64,000 nucleotides of DNA from Capsicum annuum (GCF_002878395.1 NC_061116.1:126766433-126830432), one strand, 5' to 3'; counted from the first letter of the stretch, positions 32,588 through 44,796 are shown. Program-made: numbers and translations. The notes: generated by a model from the sequence alone, not told the origin.

Positions 32588-35298
32588 TGCAAGACCCCAA
32601 AAAGTTCCTTTGTAGTTTGAGCCTTGAGCGCGTCAAGTAAAGGGTAATTTTGGCCCTAAAAGTTTATGAAGAGACTTCCCAAATGATACGTTTTTTAATC
32701 TTGTTAAGTTTTCCTGAAAATAAGTTCCTATAGTGAAGAGAATTCAATTAGCTTTCAAACGATACTAATTTTGTCCAAATCCAGCATCGGGTTGGGAAGT
32801 AATAGTCGTTTTACCAAGAGTTGTTATAACCGCCCAGGTGCGACAGACAGGTTAACAAACCGTCGAGTGTGCAATGAACCATCATAACAAAGGAAGTAAC
32901 TTTCTTTTTGTCCCAAGTGCGATGGGCAGGACGACTGACCATCAAGACTGTGATGGACCATCGCTGAGACTGTCGCGGCTGAGGAAGTGTGGCCTCATCA
33001 TGGGAAACGTGTGATGGATGTTCTGACAGACCATCGAGTTTGCAATAGAACATCGCTAAGACCATCACATCGAGGTAGTGTGTTCTTTTTCTGACCGACA
33101 TGGGATGGAAGATCCGACGGACTGTCAAGCTAGTGACGGACCATTGCTTCGATCGTTGTAGCCCCCGTTTAGTATTTTAAGTCATTTTTAAAAGGTATTT
33201 TTTGGTGTTTCCACTCTTTTATCAACCAAATATATTCTAAATAAAGAAAATGACTTTATTCATCATCCAAAACACCAAAGAGCTAGGGTTTCTCTCTCAA
33301 GATCAATTATAAAACCCTTCTACAAGAAATCCAAGAACTCATAATAGATTCTATAAATGGAGTTGTGATTTAAGTTCCCCAAGTTCAAGGGTTACAAGAA
33401 CCTTCTCTCAAGAGTTAATAGAAGAGTTTGAAGCAAACTTGTTCATCCAATTTTATAATCTAAGGTATGTGGGGTTTTGAATAAGGGTAATTCTTTCACT
33501 CTTGTGCCCAAAGGCTTATTTAAACTATAATTTTCTTTAATTTATGACATTTTACATGATATTGAATTAGGGTTTTCACCCTTTTTTATTGATTGCAATA
33601 TCTTGATGTTTCCCATGAATTGAAAGTCAAATAGCATGATTTTGCATGTTTTCTTAAGAAATTGAAGTTGGGTTTATACCCTATGTTGTTACTCCTTGAG
33701 AATTTAAGAGTTTTAATGTTCTAGAAATTGAAGTATATGAGTATGTTGATATTTTGAGACAAATTACTGTAACTTCCAGATTTCTACATGAATTATGAAT
33801 CTATATAATATCTATTATGCATTATGATGAGTTTTAACTTGAGATTGAATTATGGGTCATTAAGCTCCACTTGAGACTTACAATTTTATGAACTATTGTT
33901 CTATAATCACCCATGATTTGAGTATTTTGAGATTATGGAGAAATATTTGGACCTAATGGTCCTAGAGTTTGAAATCTACTTTACCACATGGGATTACAGA
34001 TTTGATTGTTGGGTTCTTATGAACCATGAGATTATTTTGAAAGTGGATATCCATGGCATTAGCGAGATAAACTAAAAGGAGTAGTATTTAGCACCGAATT
34101 GGGTAAGTTACCATGGTTTCTTACTCCAAAACTACATTCCACCGTAGGTTTGAGATATTGGGTCTGAGGCATAGATGATTGGGCCCAAGGCCGAGATAAG
34201 TGATCACTGAGTTAAGATTATACTCCTGAAAAGAGTATGATGCCTCTCCCCACCGTGAGGTTTCTACCTTAGGAAGACAGGACGTTTGACTCCATATAGC
34301 TCGCATGGTTTATGTCGGTTAAGAGAACCTCCCTAAATTAAAGTATTTTCCATTGGGATAGAATATTTTCTCTAAAGCTTTGAGATGAGATTTTTCTAAA
34401 GTGAACGAATTGATTTTGAGTATTTTCAAAAAAAGAAAGAAGTTTTCTCTTTTAATAAGAGTTGATCATCAGTTTTAAAACCAAAGTCATATGATTTCGA
34501 GTTTTCAGTGTTTGAGTTCTAAAGAGTTATAAGTTCTGGAGCAATAAAGAAGTTTTACTCTCCATGAAATATATGCATAAGTTGAAAGTATTGTTTAAAG
34601 CTTCCTTCATCCTATGAGTAATGAGAATAAGAGGAAAGCATAGGTGTGATGAATCACCAGATTTGTGCTACATGATTCATTCTACATGATTTATCAGCTT
34701 TACATTTTAGACTTATTCAAGCCATGCGAGTCATTTCTATTGCATGCATGATTTGATTAATGCGTATTGATATTGTTTTATGTAAATGAATACATCCCCA
34801 TATACTTAGTACATTCCCAAGTGCTTATCCATATATAGGTTTATGTGCTAAATTATCTTATAATGTAAGTTAAGGTGCTCAATCCTAGCCTCATAGTGAT
34901 TCTCGAGTACTTTTGTCTATATTTCTATAGTAGTGAGTCCTCATGGTTCATGGACCTATCTTCAGATATTTTAGTATTTGAGTGTTTATGTTATTACTTT
35001 AAGTTTACTTTGAGTCAATTGGAGACTTGTCCCAACGGCTCTCGAGTTCATGGAGTAGTAGAGGCTTTGTCAGACTAGTTATTTGATTATGGTTGTGTTG
35101 AGATTTCCAGTATTGTAGTCATTTGAACTGAGTATTACCTTTTTACTCTCTTTTATTTGATATGACAGTGCCGGTGTTTTGTATATTACTTGTTTAATAA
35201 GTTACTACAAGAAGTGATAGGTTGAAAGGGTTAGCTTGGGTTTACTTGTAGCCCTAACCACCGTGTGACATCTCGGGAGGTGATTTTCCATCATTACA
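32588..35298 (+). mobile_element. Element A 5' LTR
   Basis: It starts TGCAAGACCCCAAAAAG (TATAATACCCC in the 3' copy) and ends TCATTACA. It shows a CpG-richer zone of GATGGACCATCG-like repeats (32815-33165), a R-like segment with TAGGGTTTCTCTC (33283), and AGGTATGTGGGGTTTTGA at 33464. Confidence 0.88.
32815..33165 (+). repeat. Imperfect inverted/direct GATGGACCATCG repeats in element A 5' LTR
   Basis: Short units such as GATGGACCATCGC, GACAGACCATCGAG and GACGGACCATTGC recur about every 35-60 bp, many self-complementary (GATGG/CCATC). The 3' LTR has the same zone at 40585-40900 but lacks one stretch of about 40 bp. Confidence 0.75.
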
Positions 35299-35300
35299 AA

Positions 35301-35316
35301 CTTGGTATTATTACCT
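35301..35316 (+). other. Degraded primer binding site of element A
   Basis: CTTGGTATTATTACCT follows TTACAAA; TGGTAT matches and the rest of TGGTATCAGAGC has decayed. Confidence 0.65.
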
Positions 35317-35510
35317 AAGGATTTAAAGGAGTCCTAGGTAGTTTGACAAGTCATGTTCAGTAGAGTCTTGATCATCAGTGTGTAGTGCACCACATCTATG
35401 AGCAAGAGGCTACAAGATATTTTAGGAAAAAGTTTATTCTTTCTTTTAGATTCCATCATGTCTGCTGTTGTCCCTCTCATCTAATAATTTGTGCTTTTCT
35501 ATTTTAGAAA
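35317..35510 (+). other. Element A leader with conserved block
   Basis: 'cagtagagtcttgatcatca', then 'gtgtgtagtgcaccacatct', then 'aggctacaagatattttagg' (35359-35435) are shared with E, B and D leaders. It ends at the gag ATG. Confidence 0.65.
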
Positions 35511-36600
35511 ATGCCTCTCTGAATAGTGAATGCCCGCAAAAACAATGATGAGAAACCCCCACCTTTTGATCCTTTGAATAAGACTGTGTCTCATGCTGAG
35601 TTTTGGGCAGCCTTTTAGGCATTAGCCTAAGAAGTCACCACTAATATTTGGGATAATAACCAGGCCACAATTGCAAATCAATGGGGAGGTGATTAGCTAC
35701 TTCTAGGATCTATGATTTCATTCGAATGAATCTGCCAGAGTTTTATGGGTCCAAGGCAGGTGAGAACCCATAGTTGTACCTTGAGAAGGTGAGAAAGATC
35801 ACACAGGTGATGCATGTTTTTAAGGAAGAAAGTGTTGAGTTGGCATCTTAATAGTTGAAGGACATAGCTTATGACTGGGTTGTATCGTGGAGGAAGGGTA
35901 GAGGTGAAGATGCTGCTCCTATGACTTGGTAGGTGTTCCAAGATGCATTCTTAGATAAGTTATTTTCTCTTGAGATGAGGGAAGAAAAGTTTGAGTAGTT
36001 TATGAACTTGAGGCAAGGCTCCATAACTATTAAGGAGTTCTGCTTGAAGTTCAACTAGTTGGCCAAGTATGCTTCTGATTTGATTTCTGACACCCGAGCT
36101 AGTATGAGCAAGTTCGTGATAAGTGTTTCTGGTTTGGTGCTGAAAGAGCGTTGGACTACGATGCTGTATAGGGATATTGATCTGTCTAGGTTAATGACTC
36201 ATGGACAATAGATAGAGCTGGATATAATTAGGGAGAGAGACAGAGTGAGGGGTAACAAGAGGGCTAGATCTGAGCAACATAAGTATAGTCTGCCTGGGTT
36301 CCATGTAGGAAACCGCCCTCAGTTTAGAGACGTTTGTCTATTCCAATGCCTTCATTACCTAGTATTCCCGCATCTAGACTAGGTCGAATCAAGGGAGTAG
36401 GCCTTTTATGTCTAGTTCACAGAATAGTGTTGGTAATAGGCCCCATTATCCTCTTTGTGCGAAGTACGGTAGGGATCATCCTGGTGAGTGTTTCATAGAT
36501 TTGTGGGGTTTTTTTGGTTGTGACAAGCAGGGCCACAGACTTAGAGATTGTCTACATTCTAGGCAGGGGACCAGAGATGCCCGACCTTAGGCACAGACTA
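35511..36600 (+). pseudogene. Element A gag, broken
   Basis: ATG at 35511 reads MPL then TGA, where the sister element B has an open codon. Matches downstream include SMISFE-type text shifted into RMNLPEFYGSKAG, DAFLDKLFSLEMREEKFE, FMNLRQGSITIKEFCLKF and LAKYASDLISDTRASMSKFV (35700-36120). An open piece at 36408-36590 has the cysteine half-motif CAKYGRDHPGEC and the zinc knuckle FFGCDKQGHRLRDC, whose first Cys is Phe. Stops are mostly TAG. Confidence 0.75.
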
Positions 36601-36689
36601 CTAGTACACCAGCTACTGTCCCTCATCCCACCCCTATTCAGTGCGCTTTATCTAGCACTACTGTTGGTCAGTGCCAGAATAAATTTTAC

Positions 36690-36959
36690 ACCTTACCATC
36701 CCATCAGGAGCAGGAGGACTCTCCCGATGTTGTTAATGGTATGCTACACATCTTTTGTTTTGATGTTTATGTGTTGTTGGAACCCAAGTCAAGTCTCCCC
36801 TATATGACCCCACTTGTGGCTGTGAATTTCAAAATGAGTCGCAAAAAGATTCCTAAGCCTTTCCAAGTCTCCACACCAGTAGAAGAGTCAATTATTGCTA
36901 AAAAAATGTGTAGAGATTTTCCTGTTACTGTTCTTATAAAATCATACTTGCTTATTTGA
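36690..36959 (+). pseudogene. Element A protease remnant
   Basis: FCFDVYVLLEPKSSLPYMTP (36752-36811) aligns with the active-site strand LLDPGATxSFV of this group. Asp is replaced by Glu and Gly by Lys, so it is inactive. It continues VAVNFKMSRKKIPKPFQVST and ends at TGA 36957. The start is uncertain because of upstream shifts. Confidence 0.65.
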
Positions 36960-37229
36960 TAGAATTAGACATGGTGGATTTTGATCTTATTCTGGGTATG
37001 GATTGGATTCATTCTTGTTATGTATCTATAGACTATCATACCCATGTGGTCAAGTTTTAGTTCCTTGATGAGCTAGTTTTTGAGTGGTTCGGGAGTTTGG
37101 TATCTCCAAAGTTTCATTTTGTCTACTATCTCAAAGCTAAAAAGCTAATATCTAAGGGTTGATCTATCTCCTAGTTAGAGTCAAAGACACTAAGTCCAAG
37201 GCTCTAAAAATTCAGTCATTCAATATTGT

Positions 37230-38160
37230 TAATTAATTTCCAGGTGTTTTTCTAGAAGATCTACCAGGGGTACCTCCCGATAGAGAGATAGAATTCGGGA
37301 TTGACCTTCTTCCCGACACTCGTCCTATTTCTATTCTGCCATACCGTATGACACCGGCTAAGATTATGGAGTTAAAAGAGAAACTCAAATTTCTTTTAGA
37401 CAAAGGTTTTATAAGGCATTATTTCTCCTTGGGGCGCACTGATTCTATTCGTATGAAAGAAAGATAGTTATTTGCGTATGTACATTGACTATCGTCAGCT
37501 TAACAAGGTCACAATAAAAAATAAGTATCCTCTTCTGATAATTGATGAGCTATTTGATCAATTGCAAGGTGCAAGTTATTTCTCCAAGATATACCTTAGA
37601 TCCGGCTACATCAACTTAAAGTGAGGGAATGTGATTTCCAAAGATAGCCTTCCAAAACCGCTATGGTCATTTTGAGTTTCTAGTCATATATTTTGGGCTA
37701 ACCAATGGCCCAGTAGCTTTTATGGACCTCATGAATCGAGTGTTCAAGCAATATCTTGATATGTATGTAATTGTGTTCATACATGACATCCTTGTCTACT
37801 CCCGTAGTAAGCATGATCAAGCAGATAACCTTAGAATTATCTTGCCAACTCTTTGAGGTCACCAGTGGTTTGCTAAATTCTATAAGTATGAGTTTTGGCC
37901 AAGGTTTGTAGCCTTTCTAGGTCATATTATTTCAGTCGAAGGTATTAGAGTTGACCTCCAAAAGATAGAAGCAGTAAAAAATTGGCCTAGACCTCTCTGT
38001 CCATTTGATATTAGAAGTTTCTTGGGTCAAGCGGTCTACTACCGCCGTTTTGTTGAATGTTTCTCTTCTATTGCGTCTCCCATGACCCGATTTATACAAA
38101 AGAAAGTTAAGTTCCAGTGGTCAGATTCCTTTGATAAGAATTTTCAGGAGTTGAAGACTT
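37230..38160 (+). pseudogene. Element A reverse transcriptase, broken
   Basis: The frame opens with [20 protein letters not shown] then [20 protein letters not shown] (37257-37380). A frame break near 37430 separates [20 protein letters not shown] (37473). [20 protein letters not shown] follows at 37660. The catalytic box reads [10 protein letters not shown]: His replaces the first Asp of the Y/F-x-DD motif. The thumb part KNWPRPLCPFDIRSFLGQAV is intact near 37977. Disabled by substitution, shifts and a TGA at 37854. Confidence 0.82.
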
Positions 38161-38189
38161 GACTTACTTTAGCCCCTGTGCTGACTTTG

Positions 38190-38600
38190 CTTGATGTTAC
38201 AGATAGTTTTGTGGTGTATTGTGATGCCTCTAGAATTGGTTTGGGTTGTGTGTTGATCCAAAGAGGTAAGGTTATAGCCTATGCCTCTAGATAGTTAAAT
38301 CCGCATGAAAAGAATTTCCTAACCTATTATCTTGATCAAGCTGCTGTGGTCATTGCTTTGAAAATCTGAAGACACTTCTTTAGGGTGTTCATGTTGATGT
38401 ATTTATTGATCATAAGAGCCTGCAATATGTGTTTTCTCAAAAGGAGTTGAATCTTAGGCAGAAGGGGTAGTTAGAGTTATTAAAAGACTATAGTATAAGT
38501 GTGTTGTATCACTCGAGCAAGGCTAATGTAGTGGCAGATTTCCTTAGTAGATTGTCTATGGGCAGTGTTGCTCATGTAGAGAAAGGTTAGAAAGAGTTAG
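38190..38600 (+). pseudogene. Element A RNase H, broken
   Basis: [20 protein letters not shown] (38204) keeps the first catalytic Asp. CAG/CAA-type codons have become TAG in YASR-x-LNPHEKNF. The end reads LQYVFSQKELNLRQKG and ANVVADFLSRLSMGSVAHVE (38420-38580), with one A-to-F change in the D-A-LSR motif. Confidence 0.78.
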
Positions 38601-38699
38601 CTCATGATGTGCATTGTCTAGCTAGATTGGGTATTAGGTTGCTTGATTCAGCTGAATGAAGTACTTTGGTGTAAAGTAGTTCCAAATTCTCTTTAGTTT

Positions 38700-39500
38700 C
38701 GGAAGTGAAGGAGAAGCAAGATAGAGATCCTAGTTTGGTCAAACTAAAGGAGATAGCTAAGGATCAAAAGGTAGAGGTTTTCTCCAAAGGAGGAGATAGC
38801 GTGTTGAGAATACAGGGTAGATTATGTGTTCCATGTGTTGATGATCTGAGGCAGATGATTATGGCTGAAGCGCATGGCGAGCGGAACTCTATTCATCCCG
38901 ACACTACCATGATGTACCGCAACATGTGGGAAATCTATTGATGGAATGGTATGAAGAAGGATATAATGAGTTTGTAGCAAAGTGTGCAACATTCCAATAG
39001 GTTAAGGTAGAGCACCAAATACCTAGTGATATAATGTAAGAGTTTGGTAAACCCACTTGGAAGCGGGAGGTGATGAATATGGACTTCGTGACTAGGTTAC
39101 CTCTTTCATGTCATCATTATGATTCTATTTGGGTTGTTGTATATAGGCTGACTAAGTCTGTCTACTTCGTGCCTGTGTATATATATCTTATATAGCTGAG
39201 GATTATGCTAGATTGTATATCTGGGAGTTAGTCAGGCTACATGGAGTTCCCTCGTCTATCATTCTAGATAGAGGTACTCAATTACTTCTCAGTTTTAGAG
39301 GGCATTTCAGCAGGGTCTTGGTACCCAAGTTCTTTTGAGTTCCGCTTTTCATCCGCAGATGGATGTTCAAGATGAGAGGACCATTCAGACCCTAGAAGAC
39401 ATGGTGAGGGCGTGTGCTCTTGATTTCAAAGGTAGTTGGGATAAACATTTTCCATTGATAAAGTTCGCCTATAAATTAGTTCTATGCTAGCATCGGGATG
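38700..39500 (+). pseudogene. Element A integrase, N-terminal and core
   Basis: An open piece at 38705-38941 has KQDRDPSLVKLKE, GRLCVPCVDDLRQMIMAEAH and IHPDTTMMYRNM: both His of the HHCC module are there. The CxxC side follows after a stop. The core shows MNMDFVTRLPLSCHHYDSIW, then SIILDRGTQL, then DERTIQTLEDMVRACALDF (39070-39435), so D, D and E are preserved, in more than one frame. Confidence 0.78.
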
Positions 39501-40135
39501 ACAGTATTTGAGGCCTTGTATGGTAAAAGATGTAGATCAACCATAGCTTGGTTTGAAGTAGGTGAAGCTGTCGTGATTGGTCCTACTGCATTGTTTGAAG
39601 CTACGAAGAAAGTTAAGTTGATTAGAGAGAGGTTAAAGATAGTTCAGAGTTGTAAAAATTCATATGCTGATGTGAGGAGAAGATGTCTTGAGTTTGAAGT
39701 GGGTGATTTGGTTTACTTGAAGATTTCACCCATGAAATGGGTGAAGAGGTTTGATAAAAAGGGAAATCTTAGTCCTTGTTATGTTGGCCCGTATAGATTT
39801 TTGAGTCGTATTGGGAAAGTAGCCTATGAGGTTGAGTTGCCTGTGGAGTTGTCATCCGTTCATCCTATTTTTCATGTTTCCATTCCTAAGAAGCATATTG
39901 GTGATTCCGTTGTGGTGGATCCTTCAGAGAGTGCTGATATTCAGAACAGTCTTTCATTTGATGAGATTTCCGTTGAGATCCTAGATTTTCATATCCGTAG
40001 ACTGAGTAACAAAGAGGTTCCCTTGGTCAAAGTATTGTGGTAGAACTAGTCAGTTGAAGGTGCTACTTGAGAGGCAGAATTAGACATGCAAGCCAAATAC
40101 CCGCACCACTTTTTTGCATCGATTCGAAGGTATTA
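39498..40135 (+). pseudogene. Element A integrase C terminus, GPY/F module and chromodomain
   Basis: The longest clean coding piece in this element (182 codons, 39498-40043) runs from TVFEALYGKRCRSTIAWFEV through GDLVYLKISPMKWVKRFDKK to the GPY/F stretch YVGPYRFLSRIGKVAYEVEL and VHPIFHVSIPKKHIG. The chromodomain follows: LSFDEISVEILDFHIRRLSN then KEVPLVKVLW; beyond the TAG at 40041 the same frame gives SVEGAT, EAELDMQAKYPHHF. Three nonsense codons fall in the last 30 codons. This C-terminal chromodomain defines the chromovirus clade and is the reason for the Tekay assignment. Confidence 0.85.
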
Positions 40136-40327
40136 TTCTTCATTAATTCATCCCTTCTAATTTAAAGTTCAGGTATATATCTATTCTTGTATGAGTTCTT
40201 GCAGTTTTTGAGGTAGTCAAGAGTTTAGAAAGATTTTGAGCCAGTTTAAAAAATTGCTTCAGCTACGTGTACTCTATTTTTCCTGAGTTCGTAGTCTAAC
40301 TAGCCACATTTGAGGGCAAAATTTTCC
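40136..40327 (+). other. Element A 3' untranslated stretch
   Basis: Short non-coding stretch between the chromodomain and the purine tract, without tandem repeats. It ends with CATTTGAGGGCAAAATTTTC, a weak copy of the pre-purine-tract box. Confidence 0.5.
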
Positions 40328-40340
40328 AAGGGTGAGATAT
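40328..40340 (+). other. Polypurine tract of element A
   Basis: AAGGGTGAGATAT abuts TATAATACCCC. Compare AAGGGGGAGATAT in element B; one G has become T. Confidence 0.75.
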
Positions 40341-42984
40341 TATAATACCCCACAAAGTTCCCTTGTAGTTTGAGCCTTGTGCATGTAAAGTGAAGTGTAA
40401 TTCTGTCCCTAAAAGATTGAGAATATACTTCACAAGTAATTAGTGTTTTAATCTTGTTTAATTTTTCTGAAAATGACTTCCTACAGTGTAGAGAATTGAA
40501 TTAGCTTTCCAACGATACCAATTTCATCCAAATCTGGTATCGGAGTGGGAAGTTATAGCTATTTTACTGAGAGTTATCAGAACCGCCCAGGTGCGATAGA
40601 CAGGTTAATGGACCATCAAGTGTGTGATTGACCATCGTTCGGACCGTTGCAACCAAGGAAGTAACTCTCTTTTTTGGCCCAAGTGACATCACAAGATGAT
40701 GGACCGTCGCCACTAAGGAAGTGTGGGGTTATCCTGGCCAACGTGTGATGGATGATTCAATGGACCATCGAGTTTGCGATGGACTGTCTCTTTGACCATC
40801 ACATTGACGTAGTGTATTCTTTTTCTGACCAACGTATGACAGGCGATCCGATGGACCGTCAGGCTAGCGATGGACCATCGCATAGACCGTTACAGCCCCC
40901 GTTCAGTATTTTAAGTCATTTTTAAAAGGGACTTTTTGGTCTTACCGCTTCTTTATCAACTAGATATATTCCAAATGTAGAAAATGACTTCATTCATTAT
41001 TTTACATAAGAGAGCTAGGGTTTCTCCCTCAAGATCAAATCTCAAACCCTTCTCCAAGAAATCAAGAAATCACCATAGATTCTACAAATTGAGTTGAGAT
41101 TTAAGTTCCCCAAGTTTAAGGGTTGCAAGAACCCTCTCTCAAGATTAAGAAGAAGAGTTTGGAGCACGCTTGTTCATCCAAATTCATAATCTAAGGTATG
41201 TGGGGTTTTGAACAAGGGTAATCCTTTCACCCTTGTGCCCAAAGGCTTATTTAAACTATGATTTTCTGCTATCTAAGAGATTTTACATGATTTGGAATTA
41301 TGGTTTTTCACCCATTGTAATTGATTGCAATATCTTTATATTTCCTATGAATTGAATGTCAAATAGCATGATTTTGCATGTTTTCTTAAGAAATTGAAGT
41401 TGGGTTTATATGCTATGTTGTTACTCCTTGAGAATTTAAGAGTTTCAATGTTCTAGAAATTAAAGTATATGAGTATGTTGACATTTTGAGAAAATTTTTT
41501 TGTAACTTCCAGATTTTTACATGAACTATGAATCTATATGCTATCTATTATACATCATGATGTGTTTTAACTTGAGTTTGAATTATGGATCATTAATCCC
41601 TACTTGAGACTTGCAATTTTATGAACTATTGTTCTATAAGCATTCATGATTTGAGTATTTTGGAATTATTGATAAATTTTTTAACCTAATGGTCATAGAG
41701 GTTGAAATCCAGTCTACCATATGAGAATACATATTTAATTTTTGAGTTCTAATGAACTATGAGACTATTTTGAAAGTGGATTTCCATGAGATGGGCAAGA
41801 TTTATGTGCCACCATAGGTTTGAGATTTTGGTCCTGATGCCGAGATAATTGGGCCTGAGGCCCAGATAAGTGATCACTGAGTTGAGGTTATACACTTTGG
41901 CAAAAGTATGATGCCTCTCCCCAATGTGAGATTTCTTTCTTAAAAGGACAAGATATTGGACTCCATGTAGATCGCATGGTTTATGTCGATTAAGAAAGCC
42001 TCCTTAAATTAGAGTATTTTCCATTAAGATAGAATATTTTCCCTAAAGCTTTAAGATGAGATATTTTCTAAAGTGAATGAATTTCATTTGAGAATTTTCC
42101 AAAAAAGGAAGTAGTTTTCTCTACTAATAAGAGTTGATCATTAGTTTTTAAACCAAAGTCATATGATTCCGAGTTACAAGTGTTTGTGTTCAAAAGAGTT
42201 ACAAGTTTTTCAGGAATAAAGAAGTTTTACACTCCATAAGATATATGCATTAGTTGGAAGTATTTTTTAAAGCTTCCTTCATCCTATGAGTAATAAGAAT
42301 AAGAGGAGAGCACAAATTTTAAAGAAAAAGTTTAATGACTCACGAGATTTGTGTTACATGCTTCATTCTATATATTTATAAGCTTTTCATTTTAGACTTA
42401 TTCAAGCCATGAGAGTCATTTTAATTTTCATGCATGGTTTGATTAAAGAGTACTGATATTGTTTTATGTAAATGCATACACCCCCATATACTCAGTACAT
42501 TCCCAAGTGTTGATCCACATATACGTCTATGTGCTACATTGTCTTAAAAAATAGATTTAGGTGCGCAGTCCCAGCCTCGTCAGTAATTCTCGAGTTCCTT
42601 TGTCTACATTTCTACAGTGGTGAGTCTTCATGGTTTGAGGACCTATCTTTAGACATTTCAGTATTTGAGTGTTTATGTTATTACTTTTAGTTCAGTTTGA
42701 GTCAATTGGGGACATGTCCTAATGGCTCTCGAGTTTAGGGAGTAGTAGAGGCTTTGTCAGGCTAGCTATCAGACTGTGTTGTGTTAAGATTTCCAGTATT
42801 TTGGTCTTTTAGACAGAGTATTGCTTTCGTACTCCCTTTTATTTGATATGATAGTGCCAGTGTTTTGTATATTCATTCTCTAATAAGTTATTATGAGAAG
42901 TGATAGGCTCAAAGGGTTAGCTTGGCGCTACTTGTATCCCTAAGCACCGCGTGACATCCCAGGAGGTAATTTTGGGTCGTTACA
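40341..42984 (+). mobile_element. Element A 3' LTR
   Basis: It starts TATAATACCCCACAAAG and ends GGGTCGTTACA. It matches the 5' LTR throughout but with frequent substitutions and several small deletions, such as the one in the GATGG repeat zone. The difference in length is 67 bp. Confidence 0.88.
40585..40900 (+). repeat. GATGGACCATCG repeat zone in element A 3' LTR
   Basis: Same short imperfect palindromic units as at 32815-33165; one stretch of about 40 bp is missing near 40683. Confidence 0.72.
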
Positions 42985-44219
42985 ATGTCATTAACTAATT
43001 TTCTTCAATATAATACTATTTAAAATAATAATAACATTGGTTATACAAAAGGAAATTAAAACAAAATACATCAACTATGACTGACTGTCGTGGAAGCCTC
43101 TACTAATACTGACTATAAGTAGCCGATACATGACCTCCAACTATCCCTAACCAATAATATGAATCAAAATAAAATACTAGAACTATAACTTACTGGAGTC
43201 TTAGAATAAAGAGAATTTATCACCTGTTGGCTAGAAGCTGTGAACTACCAGATCATATTTTGTGACCTACAATTAATATCAACATTATGAAATATTGTAG
43301 ACACAAAGACATATTTATCGTCAGTAATTACAGAATGTACTGAGTATATTGGGTTCATGTGTTGAACCTTGCTTGGCATGAATTCATTCTTCAGATAGAA
43401 GATACTCTCAACTAATAAGTACTTTATATAAAGGGAGACAATCTCAACTAATGAGGACACTTTAACCTATGATGGCATGTAGTTTGAGAATTTAGGTACA
43501 CTAAACTCGCATTGCCTTGGTAAAAAATCATACTCCTAAAACCACGCTAGTGCTCATAATTTATAAAATCCACCATAATGTAATCATATAGTCTTATAAG
43601 TCTAAAAACTAATCATGCTTCTATTTCTATTTACATATATATGTGATTTTTATATTAAATTTGAAGTCATTAGTTTGAAATTCTTATAAAATTGAGTAAA
43701 TCATGCTAAAATCATGTACACTTACCAAATTATGGTACTTCATATCAATAATACTTAAATTCACTATATGAGATCAGCCATGCTTGTACAATCATAAATA
43801 AATGATGAATTATAAAAATACTTGCAATTCAATGCATAATAGAGCATCATAGTTTTGAAATCATGTAAAATGGGTATTAATCTTAGTTGTGAAATCCATA
43901 AATTCTTGAAACTATGGTTTTTGGTACAAGGATGAAAGGATATCCTTGTTCATACCCCACATGCTTAGTCTTGTTTATTTCTTAAAGGAAACCTTGAATT
44001 AGATCGTTAGAAGTAAGACTTTTTTTAGATGAAGCCTTTCTTTTGATGTAATTGAAAGGTTGGAAGGTGAGGAATTGGTTGATTTGTGTTATAGGATAAA
44101 GAAAAAAAATGCTTTAGTATAGTTTATAGGATTATTTTTGACATTATTGACTAGTGTACCCTTGAAGAACTAAAGGAAAATGGGATTTTAGCATCGATAC
44201 TTGTGTGGCACAACTAGCA
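42985..44219 (-). mobile_element. Minus-strand LTR L2, right part
   Basis: This resumes after element A. 43075-43260 aligns with 6310-6480 of L1 and 43330-43490 with 6565-6690. Further right, a block around 43920-43965 (GGATGAAAGGATATCCTTG then CATACCCCACATGC) has the layout of the AGGTATGTGGGG region in the other LTRs. It ends where the LTR of element G starts. Confidence 0.6.
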
Positions 44220-44796
44220 TGCTGATTTAATCCAAATTACCTCCAGACCTTTGGATAGGATACTTGTGATGCTAGAGGTGCTTGACGACTCCTTGGTGCC
44301 AATTTGATGATGATTTCCTGCAAGGAGGGTCAAGGGTCTTTTAAGAGAATAAAGGAGTGCAAGATGGGGTTAAATAACCCTCAGAAGGTGACATGCTCCC
44401 TATCTACTTTTTAGGTGTGCCTTACCAGCTCTTAATCTGCTATATTAGTTTAAAATAGATTCACATGCTCCTAAGATGCGCCCATGTGCATCTTAAGTTC
44501 TTGAGAGGATGCAAAAGCAGGTTGCCATGCTTTATTATTCCAAGTGTACAAGCTTGGACTAGCTTGTGTTGATTCTTCGTTTAGAAACATAGATTGTTTG
44601 GGAATCGAGTCCCTTGTGGTAACATATGATTTAAGTTCATTTTTTGTTTAATTTATTGAGGATTAAAGGTTTGATATACCCTTATTTTACCATCAAGTCC
44701 TTTCATTGTGTCTATCTTATTGCTTTTCACTCTATCTTTATCTTTCCTTCTTCATCTTTTAGTTTAGTTTTGATTTCATAGTTTGTTCCAGTTTTA
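44220..44796 (+). mobile_element. Element G 5' LTR
   Basis: It starts TGCTGATTTAATCC; the inverted copy is TACTAATACAATCC at 4009. Shared blocks with G' are 'tttggatag', 'ctccttggtgcc', 'aaggagtgcaagatggggtt' and 'agttttgatttcatag'. The exact right end is uncertain by a few bases. Confidence 0.6.

Larger units (their letters stand above)
32588..42984 (+). mobile_element. Element A: complete but decayed Tekay-like Ty3/gypsy retrotransposon
   Basis: A 10.4 kb element with LTRs of 2711 bp and 2644 bp, primer site, gag to chromodomain, and purine tract in the expected order. ATATC precedes the left end and ATGTC follows the right end, a 5 bp target duplication with one change. The flanks together match L1 around 6090-6470, showing that it jumped into an L-type LTR. 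Gag, RT and other parts are broken. Confidence 0.9.

Noticed and set aside
32811..33128. 105-codon open frame on the minus strand
   Set aside because: It falls inside the GATGG/CCATC repeat zone of the element A LTR; stops are rare there because of base composition, and the matching zone in the other LTR is not open.
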